Below the pieces are notes generated by a model that did not search any database, was not told the origin of the DNA, and saw nothing but the letters and a program-made list of their open reading frames with translations. The translations under genes were made by a program, and so were the position numbers. Shown piece after piece: positions 35,882 through 49,116 of a stretch of DNA of 64,000 nt. Origin of the DNA: Carallia brachiata (Eukaryota; Streptophyta; Magnoliopsida; Malpighiales; Rhizophoraceae); NCBI GenBank assembly GCA_021464245.1, contig JADCRB010000069.1:4478395-4542394 (forward strand), read 5' to 3'. Position 1 is the first letter of the stretch, and the number at the start of each line of letters is the position of its first letter.

Positions 35882-36155
35882 TCAATAAAGAACACGCATG
35901 TTTCGGGAATAGCCGCCGTACCTGCCGGCTTTTGCAAAGATGGGGTCTTCAGATTCGCCGTGGAGGTTAATCTCGGCGACACGGCCGGTGGAAGGGGTCG
36001 CAGCTGATGCCGTACCAGTTGGAGCAGTTGGTGCCGGTCAGTGTGCTGAAGATGCCGAAGTCGGGCTCGCTGAGCGACGACTTGACGGCTGACAGAGCTT
36101 CCAAGTCCGGCGGCGTGCAAGACTTGACGCAGGATGCAACGGAGAGAAGCAGAGA
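35882..36155 (-). pseudogene. Fragment of a DRT100-like LRR protein gene
   Basis: On the minus strand, 36155 downward encodes the end of a signal peptide (SLLLSVASCVKSC) and a plant LRR N-terminal domain (TPPDLEALSAVKSSLSEPDF, TGTNCSNWYGISCDP). A one-base frameshift follows, then the conserved continuation TGRVAEINLHGESEDPIFAKAGR in the next frame. Homology ends soon after and the frame stops at 35882. All downstream LRR repeats are missing, and the start of the signal peptide is lost. The wording matches the DRT100/FLOR1-type secreted LRR group. The GC-rich patch stands out from AT-rich flanks, so it is a truncated, possibly transposed copy. Confidence 0.75.
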
Positions 36156-39100
36156 TTAAAACCTAATTTCGGAATTAGCTTTTTTTTTTTGTTGTAATTT
36201 TAATTTAAGAAATTAAGTGAATTGGGCTTAAAATGTTCATTTAACCTAACAAACAACCTACCTGACTTAATATTTATTTATGTTTATACCGATATCATCA
36301 TCTTTGTCTAATCAGTAAGACAAAGTCACTGATTTTAACAATATTTGTCGACTAAAATTAACGTTGTAGCATATTTATTATGAAAAATTTTACAAAACTT
36401 AAATTCATATTTTTATAGAGATAATGTTAATATTCTTACTTTGGTAGCCCGATTATTTTCCCTAATGTAACAGCATTTGTTTATTTGCGTAATAATAATA
36501 ATAACAATATGAAATGACAAAATGATGATTTTTTTTGTTTGGCTATTGGTAAATATAGTTCAAAAAATTTCTTATTTACTGTATTACAAATAAATTTTGA
36601 GACTGTTTTATCTTATCATGTAGTGGGTCTCTTATATAAAATCCTTATCTGTTTATTAATTCGAGCAAAAATAATGATTTTTCACGTATTAATCTTATTT
36701 TTTATCATTCTTTTCCAACTTTCTTTTTATACTGCGATCTCCTGTCTCCCAATTTCACTGCTAGTATTGGCTAGAAAGCTCTATGACCATGACAATGTGG
36801 CGACTAGTTCATTGCCGACCGAGTTCACGAAAAGGGATCGAAACATCAACTTCTTCTGCCAGTTGTTTATGACTGAAATCTGTCAATGCTTCCGAGTCCG
36901 TGTGGGAAGGGGAAAACAATCAGATTGCCACTCTGCCCATCATTACTGCAACCTGCAAGCCAGGCTGAACTGTGGGGCTTCCTTTTTTTTTTTTTTTTTT
37001 ATTTGGACCAAAGGGTTAAAAACAGAACTAAAAGAAAACCTTATTATAAGGGTGAAAATTTTTATTTTAAAAAAGTAACTGCAACATATTATAAAAGTAA
37101 ATAATTTCTTCTTCTTTTTAATAATGAGGATTTTCACTCTTACAATAATGTTAGGGTAAATTAAAAAATTTGTCAATCTATTACTATAAATTATGATATA
37201 GTGATACGCGTCGAACAAATGATTATGAAATTTTAAGTTTGAGTACTGTCAGGACGTACAATGAGACTAAACATACGCAACACCCCTAGGGTCAAGAACG
37301 GTCCGGATTGGGCTGGGTTTGTGTGGTTTACTTCTTCGTAGGTTTAGCGAATATCAGTCCAACCTATTTGAAATGAGTTAAATTGCACAATTCACTTTGA
37401 CGAGTTCGCAGAGGCGTCACCTCTCTTCACCAATTTCTTTTTATCAAAAAAAAACTTGTCAATCTGTAAATTATTTAGGGAGAAAGCAAAATATATGCAC
37501 TCAAACACCAAATTATTTGCATTCAAAGCTCGAAGATTTGAACCCATAACATTGGGTTATCAGCCACATTGTACTTTTTGTCAAATGGGCTGACTCTATA
37601 CGGTTTTAAGTATGGGTTAGGTAGATCTTAAACATGGAAAAACTGTACATCATGAATTCATGATTGAGTTTTGTTGTTCATTTCATGAACATTGCCACCC
37701 ACTACTATGGAGCTGGTAGGGCATCCTGATTTTAAGTATCTCAAGCATCAAAAGTTTGACGATCCGAAGATTTCCTAGTCGAAGATGAACTAGAGATGGA
37801 GACGTTGCCCACCTGCCAGTTTGAGTCGGTAACAAGGGAAGAATTAAGAAGTCCAAAACCGGGTGCAGCAATTGACATTGTCATGAAAAGAAGTTGCGCC
37901 AATGGGCTGGCAACCCATTCAAAAAATTTGAAAAATGACCAATGAACTGTAGAATTGTTTCAAAGTTGAAGGTCTCAAGTTCGTCATCAAGCCCTTTGTC
38001 TTTTAGATGGCTTGGTATCCAAAGATATCCATCCCCCCAGATGGGCAAAAGGATATCTTTGCAAAACTAACAAAGACAAAGAAAGACTGGCTTGATTGTG
38101 AAATGAAAGAGGACATCAAAGGGGCGAATGCCGTGTCTCCTACAATTGTTGTCACTCACATGTCAAAATCTCTCGTTTTCAAACCCCTTCAATTCTCTCC
38201 ACCTTTATTCACAAAAATTCAAACACGCACCTCCCTTTTTTTTCAAAGCCCCATGAATTGAAAATGCTTCTACAACCATCCAACTTGTGTATGTGTGTGC
38301 GTGTGTTAGAACTTGTGACGTTGATCTATGACTTTTCCTTCCATGTTCACTACGTCCATCATAGATGTCTGATGTGTATTTTATGCCTATAATAATAAAC
38401 TTGGTTCCATTAGATCTATATAATGTTTGGTCCATTTCATCATCATTTTAGTTTAGTGAGTCGTTTGGTTGCACGAATTCCCGTGACCCTGTCCCTTCCA
38501 CTTATTTGACCCTTAATGGGTAAGGAAATTGAGTTTTAAGACAAACAAAAAAAAAAAAAAAAAAAAAAAAAAACCTATTTCCATGTTGGGTAAGCTTACA
38601 TGACTGAGTAAAATGTCCCGAATTTTATCCTTTGATAAATTGGATCTGTTATTTTTGAAATGATATTTTTAAAATGTAAAAATAATAATTGTTGCAAAAA
38701 TATCAGTTTTTGTTTCAAAAATAACAGTTACGATTTCATTCGAAAACAAAAATCGGCACACCAAATACCGGTCCATACACATTTTCTCGTCCATGTTAGG
38801 ATTAACATGATTATCATCTACAAAATAATTAAATTTTAATATTTAATATAATAACACTTAACTCAACACATTATGTCAACAAATTTTAATGTTGAGTCAT
38901 TACTAACATTGCGAGATCAAACATACTTTTTTGTTAGAGTCCAGTTAGGTAGACGGGATTAGGTAGACGAAAAATAGATCGAAATTTTTTTTTGTGCAAT
39001 CAGGTGATTTATTTATGCAACCAGATGCTTAATTTCTATAACGAAAAAATAGATGAAAAAATACTTCAAAATTTGTTGCAATAATTCAGTGTCTCATTGC

Positions 39101-41526
39101 ACAAAAAAACTATCTAGTTGTACAAAAAAATTCTCGCATCTATTCTCCATCCACCAAATCCCATCCACCTATATTTATCTTTTTTGTTAAGGTAACTAAT
39201 GTGTGGACTTTATATATAATAAATCAAGGATGTGCAGAACAAACTATGCTCACTTTTTGGAATGCACTACCTCAAGATATGTTACCTCTGTTACGTGCTG
39301 ACACTATAGGCATAAGTCACCCTCATGGCAGATAATTCTTATTTTTCATTCTTGTTTTCTATGGATCAAAAAACAAAAAAACATATTATGTTAATCCCAA
39401 TAAGAGAATAGCTCGATCAATTGTCATAAGTTTACCAATTCTAAATTGACCCCTTTTGTTGGATCACTATGGTACCTAAGTCTCAATTGATTAAGTTATT
39501 AGTTGGATCAAAATTAACTATATAACTTGATCATAAACGTCGAAACGACGAGGAATACTCCTAAACTAATTAGGGTGACGAAGTCATCAATAATATAGTA
39601 AAAATGATTCAAGCCGGGCCTTCCTCTTTATCATGGAACATGCTTTGATGTATGGACCATATATTATAAGATAGATTATGAGGCTTTGTGGCGAAAGGTA
39701 GTACATGACTGTTAGGTGAAACTTGACAGTGAAGGACCGAAAATTACGTTAACTACATTATTAATTATTCTAGTAATTTAATGGCTGGTGCTTTGTACTT
39801 CACGTTCAAGTTAATTGGGTTTGTTAAAAGTAAGATTTTAGCCACGGAAGCAAGAATTAACAATAACCATGATTGTGATTTTTTGTTCGTGGTTTTATTT
39901 TGATAGAAGGCTAGAGGCCTTCAGCCATAAAAAACTGTATGCTACGTTTCTCTCTCCTCCATTTCTCCTTTTTCTTTTTTTTTGTTCTAAGAGAGGGAAA
40001 AGAGAGATAGGGGGCTCTGCCTCCTATATTTTTCGTTTTATTTTAATGTCAAATGATAATAGTGATAGTGACTTAGGCTAAGGATTTAATATATGTTGTT
40101 TAAAAAACTGATATAAATAAATAAAACTGCGGCCTGCAGATAAGAACAATTGTTATAAGATTTTCATTAAAAAACAATTGTTATAAGCTATAGATTTTCA
40201 TTCAGACGAGTCGCACTCAAAACAGATAGGCCACATGTAGGCATCAGTCCCCACATGAGAAGGGATGGTAGTTTTTGTCTAAGACTCCCAAAGTTCTCTT
40301 TCCAACAAACTTTGTTGAGTCATATTTTAAGAAGGATGAATTTTTCTAAACAAAACGCACCCCACAAATCAAAACTTGTTGCTTTCAAGTATATGAGGTC
40401 AAAAACTCCCCCACCAAAACAAAAAACACACTGATTATTTTCCCTTTTTCTTTTAGAAGAGTTATTGAAGAGCCCCATCAAAAGCAAAGACAAATCACTC
40501 ACTTTCTATATGTCACTTTCGAAAGACCCATTTGATGTGGATGGCTTTTAAATCATGGGTTGTGGAAAGTTTTAGTAAGGAAACTGTTATCTCATATCGC
40601 CAGAAAGAAACAAACCTAAGTATCTGAGGCTGACTTAGGCTTGGACGTATTAGTGATTAATATAATTATTTCTTTGGAAAGTTTGGTTTTTGGCCGTGAC
40701 CAATCGAGAGGAAACTTCCCGAGATTGGTAAATAAAATACTTGTAGAGGGTTGAATCAGTGATTGACGGTTCGGGTCGATACGCAGGAAAAACCTACGGT
40801 TAGCAATAATGCGTTGATAGCGGTGAGGTGTCCTTTGTCACAGCCTGTTGGCCAGAGCAGAACATTTTCGTTGTACACAAATTGACAATTTTTTTGGACA
40901 GATTACACCAATTGATAATTGATTTCATGCATCCATTTATATAAATTGTTATAAGGGAGGCCAAAAAAAGTCAAAAATTGAGAATTGAATCACCAATTTT
41001 TGAACACAATATCAAGAAAAGAACTCGATTATAGAATCAAATAATTATAATAAAATACCTCAATTATTATATGAAAACATAAGACAATTTATTACAATTA
41101 TTGAACTATCATATATCTATGCACTCTATATAGTCGTAGAATAATGTGGCAGTGTCCTCCTGCGGGGCCCCTCCCCTGTACGGACTTTGCCCTTCTTTTT
41201 GGACAAAGAAAAAGAAAAATGCATCGATTAACATTTTAAGAAAAAATTTTGTGCTTCTTGCCAATGTTGTCTACTCAAATATGTTTATCCGAAGAAAAAT
41301 GTATTGTTGAATACTTGAATCTAGCCTCTGGGTAGTCTTTGTTGGTAAAAAATTAATTCTTGATTTATATTTTGGATTAGTCAAATATATAAAATTTTTT
41401 AAATCCAATGGCACTTGTATCGAGCTATTAGGAAACTTTTTCTTAGAAGACAATCCTATTTTTTAAGTACTAAATAGCTTGTTAGCATAACGTTATGCAC
41501 CTAAGGCGTACCATATGTATATATGT

Positions 41527-41573
<47 letters not shown>

Positions 41574-42600
41574 CGTGCGTGTACATCCTTCAGTCTTTCC
41601 TTTTATCTACGTCAAAGGACTGACAAAGAAAACTATAACTATAAAACTTGGCAATTTATTCTACTATGCAAAGTATAACCATATACGCATGCATTTCTTG
41701 GATTCTTTTTTTTTGTTTTTTATCGTTCATTAATTAATTCAGTGTATCCTGAGTTACGTGATAAGATAATTCTTTTATTTTTATAAATCTCACTTTTTTT
41801 TTAAAATTAAAATTCAAGAACTACGAGATGAAAATTTTGAATTTTAATCATTGAAGTGTTTTTTAAGGAGTATTTTTTCGATTCTCTAACTCAATTTTTT
41901 GTATTTACACTCAATAATTATCAATCAATAAGTAGGCGTGTGACTCTGTTAATTTTTTAAAATTTCTCGAAACAAAGAAGGATTGATTAGTTTTAATTCA
42001 TTATTAGGTTGAAAAATATAAAAGCCTAGTTTGCACTAGTAACACCATGACAAGTATTGAGTAACTTGAGACCGCCAGTTATAAGAAATAAAGAAGAAAA
42101 CACTCAATTGTAATACTGAAATCCAAGTCGTTATGATTTTTTTTTTAAATAATTTAGTTAGTGGGAATTAAGTAATTGAAACATTTGAATTCTTTCCATT
42201 TAATTAAAGGTAAATACTGCGGATATCAAATCGTTCTTTTTTTTTTTTTTTTTTGAGAAAAAATCAAATCATTCTTGAGACTTTTAGATTGTTATTGTTA
42301 AAGCGCGAGTTTTATACACGATAACTTTTTTCCCTTTTATTAAAAATAGTGAGAGGAAGTGATAAAATTAATCCAGCAAAAAAAAATTTATAAATGATAA
42401 CACAATCATAAACACACAATACATATACAATAATTTATATTTTTATATTATAAAAAATATATTAAGTAAAAAAAAAAAAATAAATATTATTAAATCAACT
42501 CTGTTAATATTTGCGTACTCTTACTCATAGCGTAATAAGTCAGCTTAATATGCTTCAAGATTGTCATTTCCTAAATAGAGGATTTTTTTTCTCACAAACC
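36156..42600. other. Long gene-poor spacer
   Basis: About 6.4 kb, AT-rich, no recognised gene. The longest frame (36539-37078, plus) has no family signal. It contains a 27-base poly-A (38547-38573), an imperfect hairpin at about 38646-38730 (arms 'ctgttatttttgaaa' and 'ttcaaaaataacag'), and microsatellites. Confidence 0.5.
41530..41580. repeat. (AT)n(GT)n microsatellite
   Basis: About 12 AT units followed by about 10 GT units with two GC interruptions at the end. Confidence 0.95.
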
Positions 42601-42609
42601 TAATTTGTA

Positions 42610-42819
42610 AACAAAAACAACAGAAGATACAAAACGCCGTCGTTGTAATTTCTCAGCAAAAACAACGTCGTTTCGCCGTGTCTCCCTGGTCCCTCATTAT
42701 CTGGGCCGTTCATTTTTTTCTCGGCCGCAGCCAAACGCTCTCTCTCTCTCTCTCTCTCTCCACACACAGTAAAGCAAACTCTTCGCAGCAAATCTCTCGA
42801 TTTCGTTAATTCAGTGCCA

Positions 42820-42856
<37 letters not shown>

Positions 42857-43287
42857 GATCCGATTCGCCGGTAGCAAAACCACCGGAAAAAACGAAAACC
42901 CCCAAACAAAAAACAAACAAAAAGGAGAAATTTCGATTCCTAAGCTCATACCCATCAATAAAAATCCAATCTTTTTATCAAATCTCATGCTTTTAAATTG
43001 GGTCAATTTGTCTATTTTCTTTCAATTTTTTAGTTACCCCCTTTTCCTGATCTGGGGTTTTGCCCATTTTTGGGCATCTCTTCCTGATGTGTAGTGTACT
43101 ATTGAAAATCTTTTTTTGGGGGCTTTCTTTTTGTGAAAGGGCTGCTGCGATCAATTGAGTGGGAATTGATGTTTCTGTCAAGAAATGAAGGTTGGCTTGG
43201 GATTTGTGGTAGGGAATTGTTATTGTGTTTGGGCTCTTCCTTGGTGGTGGTCGTGGCGGCGGTGAGAAGTGGAATCATCGGCGGCAC
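42610..43287 (+). promoter_or_regulatory. Promoter/leader of SUO-like copy A with CT tracts
   Basis: The phrase 'agaagatacaaaacg.cgtcg' (about 42622) and two CT microsatellites (42738-42760, 42824-42854) are matched upstream of copy B (51012, 51130-51172, 51226-51258). CT-rich leaders just 5' of the start are common in plant genes. The ordered match shows that the promoter was duplicated with the gene. Confidence 0.5.
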
Positions 43288-44482
43288 ATGTTGTCGGTCC
43301 CGCCAAACTCCTCCACGACTGTAGCAGCAGCTGCCCCCAGTTTGTCTTTTTTTTACTTCAACCTCGTGTCCTGATTTCCTTCTCAAAGTATATTCTTTCC
43401 CTTTGTGGGTTTTCTTTTCTGTTTTTTTCCCCCCTCCTCTACGGTTCTTTCTCGCTTTTGTGTGTTGGTTTAATTGCTTGTTTAGTATCTGGGTTTGTGG
43501 ATTTTGATGGCTTTCCGGTTAACCTGACGTTGTTGGGGTCTTCTTCTGATGTTTTAAGCTGATTCGATCTGTGGTCATATGTTGTGATCTCTGGGTTCTT
43601 TTCCTTGATTATTCTTTAGTTTGGTCTATTATGTTTTGTAGTCTTTATGGACGATAATGAGTCTATGGTTATGTTTTACCCTCTGGATATTTCTAGGTCT
43701 TCAGTTTGTTGAGGATAAATTTGTGATGCTCATGGTCGATCAATTTAATAAGTTTATTGTGTCACTTTTCCTACACTCTGCGATATTGTCTTATTTATTG
43801 ATAACATTTTGTGGTGTTAATCTCACTTTCTGCCCCCGAGTTTTAAGAGTTGCATTTCTATTGTGTTTGAAATGATTTTATGTTTAGTTTGAATTGTAAT
43901 TAAGATGTTTCCTATTGATATTTTCAGAATTTCCGTGGTTTGATCTTGTTTGTTCTTTTGCTTGTTACTTGCTTTTACTTAGGTCGCTTAGCTTTATTGC
44001 ATATTGCATTGAAATATCGTCTAATTTACTTTATTACTTGAATGATCTCAATAACTGCCTACAGGATGGTCGCAAGGTTCGTGTTGGTGATTGTGCACTT
44101 TTCAAGCCGCCCCAGGATTCTCCGCCTTTCATTGGCATAATCCGAAAGCTGATAGCAGGCAAAGAGGATAGCCCAAGTTTAGGGGTGAATTGGCTTTATC
44201 GTCCTGCTGACATTAAGCTTGGAAAAGGTGCCTTATTGGAAGCGGCACCTAACGAGGTTTTCTATTCATTTCATAAGGATGAAATACCTGCTGCATCACT
44301 ACTTCATCCGTGTAAAGTTGCATTCCTTCGCAAAGGTGTTGAACTTCCTTCAGGGATATCCTCATTTGTGTGCAGAAGAGTGTATGATATTGAGAACAAG
44401 TGTTTATGGTGGTTAACTGACAAAGACTATATTAATGTAAGTGCTGTAAGTGTTTTTCTTCTCCGTCTCAGACAAATGTAGT

Positions 44483-44516
<34 letters not shown>

Positions 44517-47500
44517 GTGATGGATCTAGCATATTTTTCAATACAGGAACGCCAGGAAGAAGTAGATAAGTTATTAGACAAGACAAGACTCGAAATGCAT
44601 GGGGTGGTGCAGTCTGGAGGCCGTTCTCCAAAGCCTTTGAATGGTCCAACTTCTGCAACACAGTTAAAGCCTAATTCAGATAGCGCTCAGAACAGTGGCT
44701 CCTTCTCATCTCATGGTAAGGGAAAGAAGAGGGAGAGGGGTGATCAGGTCTCTGAACTGGCTAAACGGGAACGTTTGTCTAGATCAGAGGATGGTGATTT
44801 GGGTCAAAGCAGGGTGAAAACGTGTTAAAATCTGAGATTTCCAAAATAACAGATAAGGGAGGACTTATTGATTTCGAAGGGGTTGAGAAACTAGTGCATC
44901 TCATGCAACCCAACAGTGCTGAGAAGAGAATAGATTTGGCCGGCCGAACAATGCTTGTTGATGTAATAGCGGCTACAGATAGAATTGATTGTCTCGTGCA
45001 GTTTGTGCAGCTCAAGGGCCTCCCTATTTTGGATGAATGGCTCCAAGAGGTCCATAAGGGGAAGTTTGGTGATGGCACCAGTCCCAAAGAAAGTGACAAA
45101 TGCATTGACGAATTTCTCTTGGCTTCACTTCGTGCATTGGACAAGCTGCCTGTAAATCTTCATGCATTACAGACTTGCAATGTAGGCAAATCTGTGAATC
45201 ATTTACGTACGCATAAAAATTCTGAGATTCAGAAGAAAGCTAGGAGTTTAGTTGACACATGGAAGAAACGTGTTGAAGCTGAGATGAATATGAATGACAC
45301 AAAGTCTGTGTTAACTCGTGCTGTTTCATGGCCTGCCAAGCCTGCCCCTTCCGAAGTGTCCCATGTAGGGAACAGAAAATCTGGTGGATCTGCTGAGGCT
45401 GGATTTCGGAGCTCTGTGACACAATCTTCTGCACCTAAGAGTTCTCAGGTTAAGCCGGTAGTTGGGGAGTGTGTCGCCAAGCCATCAGTATTACCAGTTG
45501 CAATTAAATCAGTGACAATGCCAGCGGTTGGTAATTCAAGGGATGCAAATTCTAGGATGTTAATAGGTGGTGGAACCTCAGAGCCACCTCTGACGCCGAT
45601 CAAGGAGGAAAGGAGCAGCAGCTCTAGTCAATCTCAGAACAACAGTCAATCTTGTTCAAGTGATCATGCAAAGCATGTTGGTTCTTCATGCAAGGAAGAT
45701 GCAAAGAGCTCCAGTGCTGGTTCTGCGATTGTCAGTAGAGGTTCTAGTGGTGCTTCCCGCCATAGAAAAGCAATCAATGGTGTTCATGCTTCTGCTACCA
45801 CAGGAGTTCAGAAGGAGCCTGGGTCAGAGAAGGTTAATTCTGCAAATAAGAATGCAGCATCTGAGAAGTCATCTCCAACTGGAGTTTCACACGATAAGAT
45901 GCCCGGTGTACCCCTTATTGATCATGGAATTAACCAGAGACTCATTGTTAGGCTGCCAAACGCTGGTTGCAGCCCCTCTAGGGTTGCTAACGGGGTTTCT
46001 TCTGAAGATCTTGCTGACACTGGGAGAGTATCTTCTCCTTGTGAAATGCCGGATAATAGTGAAGGAAGAGTGAGGGGAAGAAGTGAAGCTGCACAGCCTA
46101 ATGCTGGATCAAATTTGAATTCATATTTATGCGAGGAAAAAGATGGATTTTGTGGATCTGATGAAGCAAAGGTGACAACTACTTGTGATGAGCAGCAGAA
46201 AATTGGCGAAGCTGGTGTAGAAGTAATGGAAGCATCAAAGGCTAACTGCTCCTTATTGCAGGTGCCGCCCAGATCCGAGGATCCTTATAATGCTTCTTTG
46301 AGCTCTATAAATGCTTTAGTTGAAAGCTGCGCCAAGTTTTCTGAAGCTAATGCAGATGCATCACCTGAGGATGATGTTGGGATGAACCTGCTTGCCAGTG
46401 TGGCTGCTGGAGAGATTTCGAAAGCTGACAACATTTCACCTTTGGCTTCTCCTCTGAGAAATTCACCTGTGGAAGAGAAATCCCCCTCAGACGATGATGG
46501 CAGATTAAGAATTACGGGCAAAGGAGTTGTTCAAATCCAACGGAAACCTAGTGACATGGGTAATACTGACTCAATTGCTGAGAAGAATGCTTCTGTCGAT
46601 TTATTGCAGGGTAAAAATGAAGGTGGACATCCTCCGCTTTCAATTGTTACTAGTACTTCTGTGGATGGAAAAGTTGCTTTAGTTTCCGATGCAGATAAAA
46701 AAGTTGAAAGCAGTGCTGTATTGAACTCTTTGCAACAAACTGCTGAAGTCTCATGCTTGAGATCTGATCTGAAGCCTGCAGATTTAACCTGTGATCCTCC
46801 TGTGGTTGCATTCTCAAATCTTGCAAAAAGCGACAGGCACACAGAGGTTGAAGGGGTCAATCAGTCGCATGAGCATAGAAAATTTGGTGCTTGGAGGGAC
46901 TGGAATAGCAGTACATCTGACTCTAAACCAAGAACGAATGCTCTTGCTTTCAATGATGGTAAGAAGGTTGATTGTAGGGATGAAAGGACTGAAGAAAGCA
47001 ATATATTAGCTTTGTCAGAATTAGCTGCTATAAGTGCAAAAAGTGAAAAGGATGCAGATGAAAAGCCAGCATGCTCATCTTTGGAGATTAGTTCCCCAAA
47101 GCCAAATGGTGTAAATATAGAGTCGAGTAGTGGTCTCTTGACAGAACAGATTCTGTCTCATAAAGTGGAAGTTGAACAAGACTCTTTAGATAGAAAGGTT
47201 GAGGATGTAAGTCTGCCATCTGCATCGACAGAATGCAGCATCCTTCCTGATGCCAAGGCAGCAGGCCATGCTGATCAGAATGAGAGGGGCACTGGCCTTG
47301 TTTTATCTGTTTCGGATCGTAATGGTGAATACACTAATGAGAATCTAGAAAGAAAAGAGGCTCCTGGTGTATCTGATTCTTGTGTGAAACCACCATCAAT
47401 TGCAGTGCATGATAGTGAAGCATATAATAAATCTGGTGCGACTGAGTCGGATAGAGCTGAATCATGTGGATGGACGAACAACATACTTCCAGTGCAAATG

Positions 47501-48957
47501 CTTCAGTCTCAGCTGCAGGTTCAGGCATGGCTGTAAAGCTGGATTTTGATTTGAATGAAGGCTTTCCTATGGATGAAGGAAATCAAGTGGAGCCTGCTAA
47601 ATCAATAGTTCCCGGTTCTTCCTTGCATCTGCCTTGCCCATTGGCTGTTCCCATCTCATCCACGCCTGGAAGCCTTTCTGGATCAATTACTGTGGCTGCT
47701 GCTGCCAAAGGTTCATTTGTTCTCCCGGAAAACCCCTTGCGGGCCAAGGGCGATCTGGGATGGAAAGGATCAGCTGCTACAAGTGCATTCCGACCAGCTG
47801 AACCCAGAAAAAGCTTGGATATGCCGCTCAGTACAGGTGAAACATCTACAGTTGATACTGCTGGTAAACAAGGACGCCCTCCTTTGGACTTTGACCTTAA
47901 TGTTCCAGATGAAAGAGTTCTGGAAGACGTCACTTCTCAGAGTTCTGCTCGAGCATCATGTTCTAAACTTGGAACCCGTGATTCTCCTGCTGGTGGACTG
48001 GATCTTGACCTGAACAGAGTTGATGAGAGCCATGATGCTGGCCTGCTTTCTGGCAACACTTCCAGACTTGAAACTCCTGCAATGCCAAATCGGTTGTCAT
48101 TATCGTGTGGCTTGTCTAATGGCGTGTTAAGTGCATCAAGAGGCTTTGATCTGAATAATGGACCAAGCCTTGATGAAATGGCCAATGAAACAGCTGCCCG
48201 CAGTCAGTCCATCAGGACGAGTTTGCCGTTCCCGTCAATTGTTCCAGCTGTGAGAATGAGTGGTGCTGAATTTGGAAATTTGTCGTCTTGGTTTCCTCCA
48301 GCCAACTCCTATTCGGCCCTTACAGTCCCAACAATATTGCCAGGTAGAGGGGAGCAGAGTTATGTTCCTGCTGCTGGATCGCAGAGGATCTTGGCTCCTT
48401 CAAGTAGTAGCACCTCTTTTAATCCTGAATTGTACAGGCCGGTTTTATCCTCATCTCCAGCAGTGCCGTTTCCAGCAGCTAGCCCTTTTCAGTATCCAGG
48501 ATTCCCTTTCGAAACCAGTTTTCCGCTGTCATCAACCGCCTATTCTGGTTCTTCAACAGCATATTTGGATTCTGAGCCTGGGGCACCACGTTTTCCTACT
48601 GTTCCTTCACAGATAGTAGGACCTGCTGGTGTTTTGTCATCTTCTTATCCTCGGCCATATATAATGAGCCTTCCTGGTAGCAGCAGCATCAGCTCGGATA
48701 ATAGGAAATGGGGAGGTCAACTTGATCTGAATGCAGGTCCTGGAGGAAGTGACACAGAACGGAGGGATGAAAGGTTACCTTCAACGACAAGACCGCTTTC
48801 TGTTTCTAGTCCGCAGATCTTGGCTGAGGAGCAGATGAGGATGTATCATCAAATGGCTGGTGGATTAGGAAGCAGTGTTTTTAAGCGAAAGGAGCCTGAT
48901 GGCAGCTGGGATCCTGCTGATAGATTAAGCAGCTACAAGCAATCATCATGGCAATAG
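43288..48957 (+). pseudogene. SUO: SUO-like BAH/TFIIS-N protein, copy A, frame-disrupted
   Basis: Exons by homology to copy B: 43288-43387, 44065-44436, 44547-48957. Exon 2 encodes the BAH domain (VGDCALFKPPQDSPPFIGII ... LHPCKVAFL ... CRRVYDIENKCLWWLTDKDY). Exon 3 encodes the TFIIS N-terminal/LW domain (DEWLQEVHKGKFGDG ... NSEIQKKARSLVDTWKKRV), a long Ser-rich linker, and a C-terminal part with EAR-like motifs (LDFDLNEGF, LDFDLNVPDE, LDLDLNRVDE, FDLNNG, LDLNAG) and a GW motif (LGWKG). Three defects: exon 1 is 100 nt where copy B has 99 and runs into TGA at 43372; one base is missing near 44812, giving TAA at 44826; one base is missing near 47470-47500. SUO is a nuclear protein needed for microRNA-guided translational repression. 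As written, copy A cannot make the full protein; sequencing error is not excluded. Confidence 0.8.
44485..44516. repeat. (ATT)n microsatellite in intron 2 of copy A
   Basis: About ten ATT units inside a 110-bp intron. Absent from the 88-bp intron of copy B. Confidence 0.95.
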
Positions 48958-49085
48958 ATGGATGAGACTATGTTTCAGATCTGTTGGCGCCAAGTGAGCC
49001 CTTGTTACTTACTTGCCCTAGTCGTTGAAAAGTGTCAATATGTCAGTGCTTGGTTGTAAAGTTGGGTGGGGTTACATTGCCAACA

Positions 49086-49116
<31 letters not shown>

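Noticed and set aside
36539..37078. 179-codon open frame on the plus strand
   Set aside because: It starts at a TTG, crosses AT-rich sequence and a poly-T run, and has no domain or splice support. Probably chance.
38547..38573. 27-base poly-A as a retroposon tail
   Set aside because: No upstream SINE/LINE or processed-gene sequence and no flanking duplication seen.
42600..42920. Arg-Glu repeat frame on the minus strand
   Set aside because: Produced by the CT microsatellites in the SUO-like leader.
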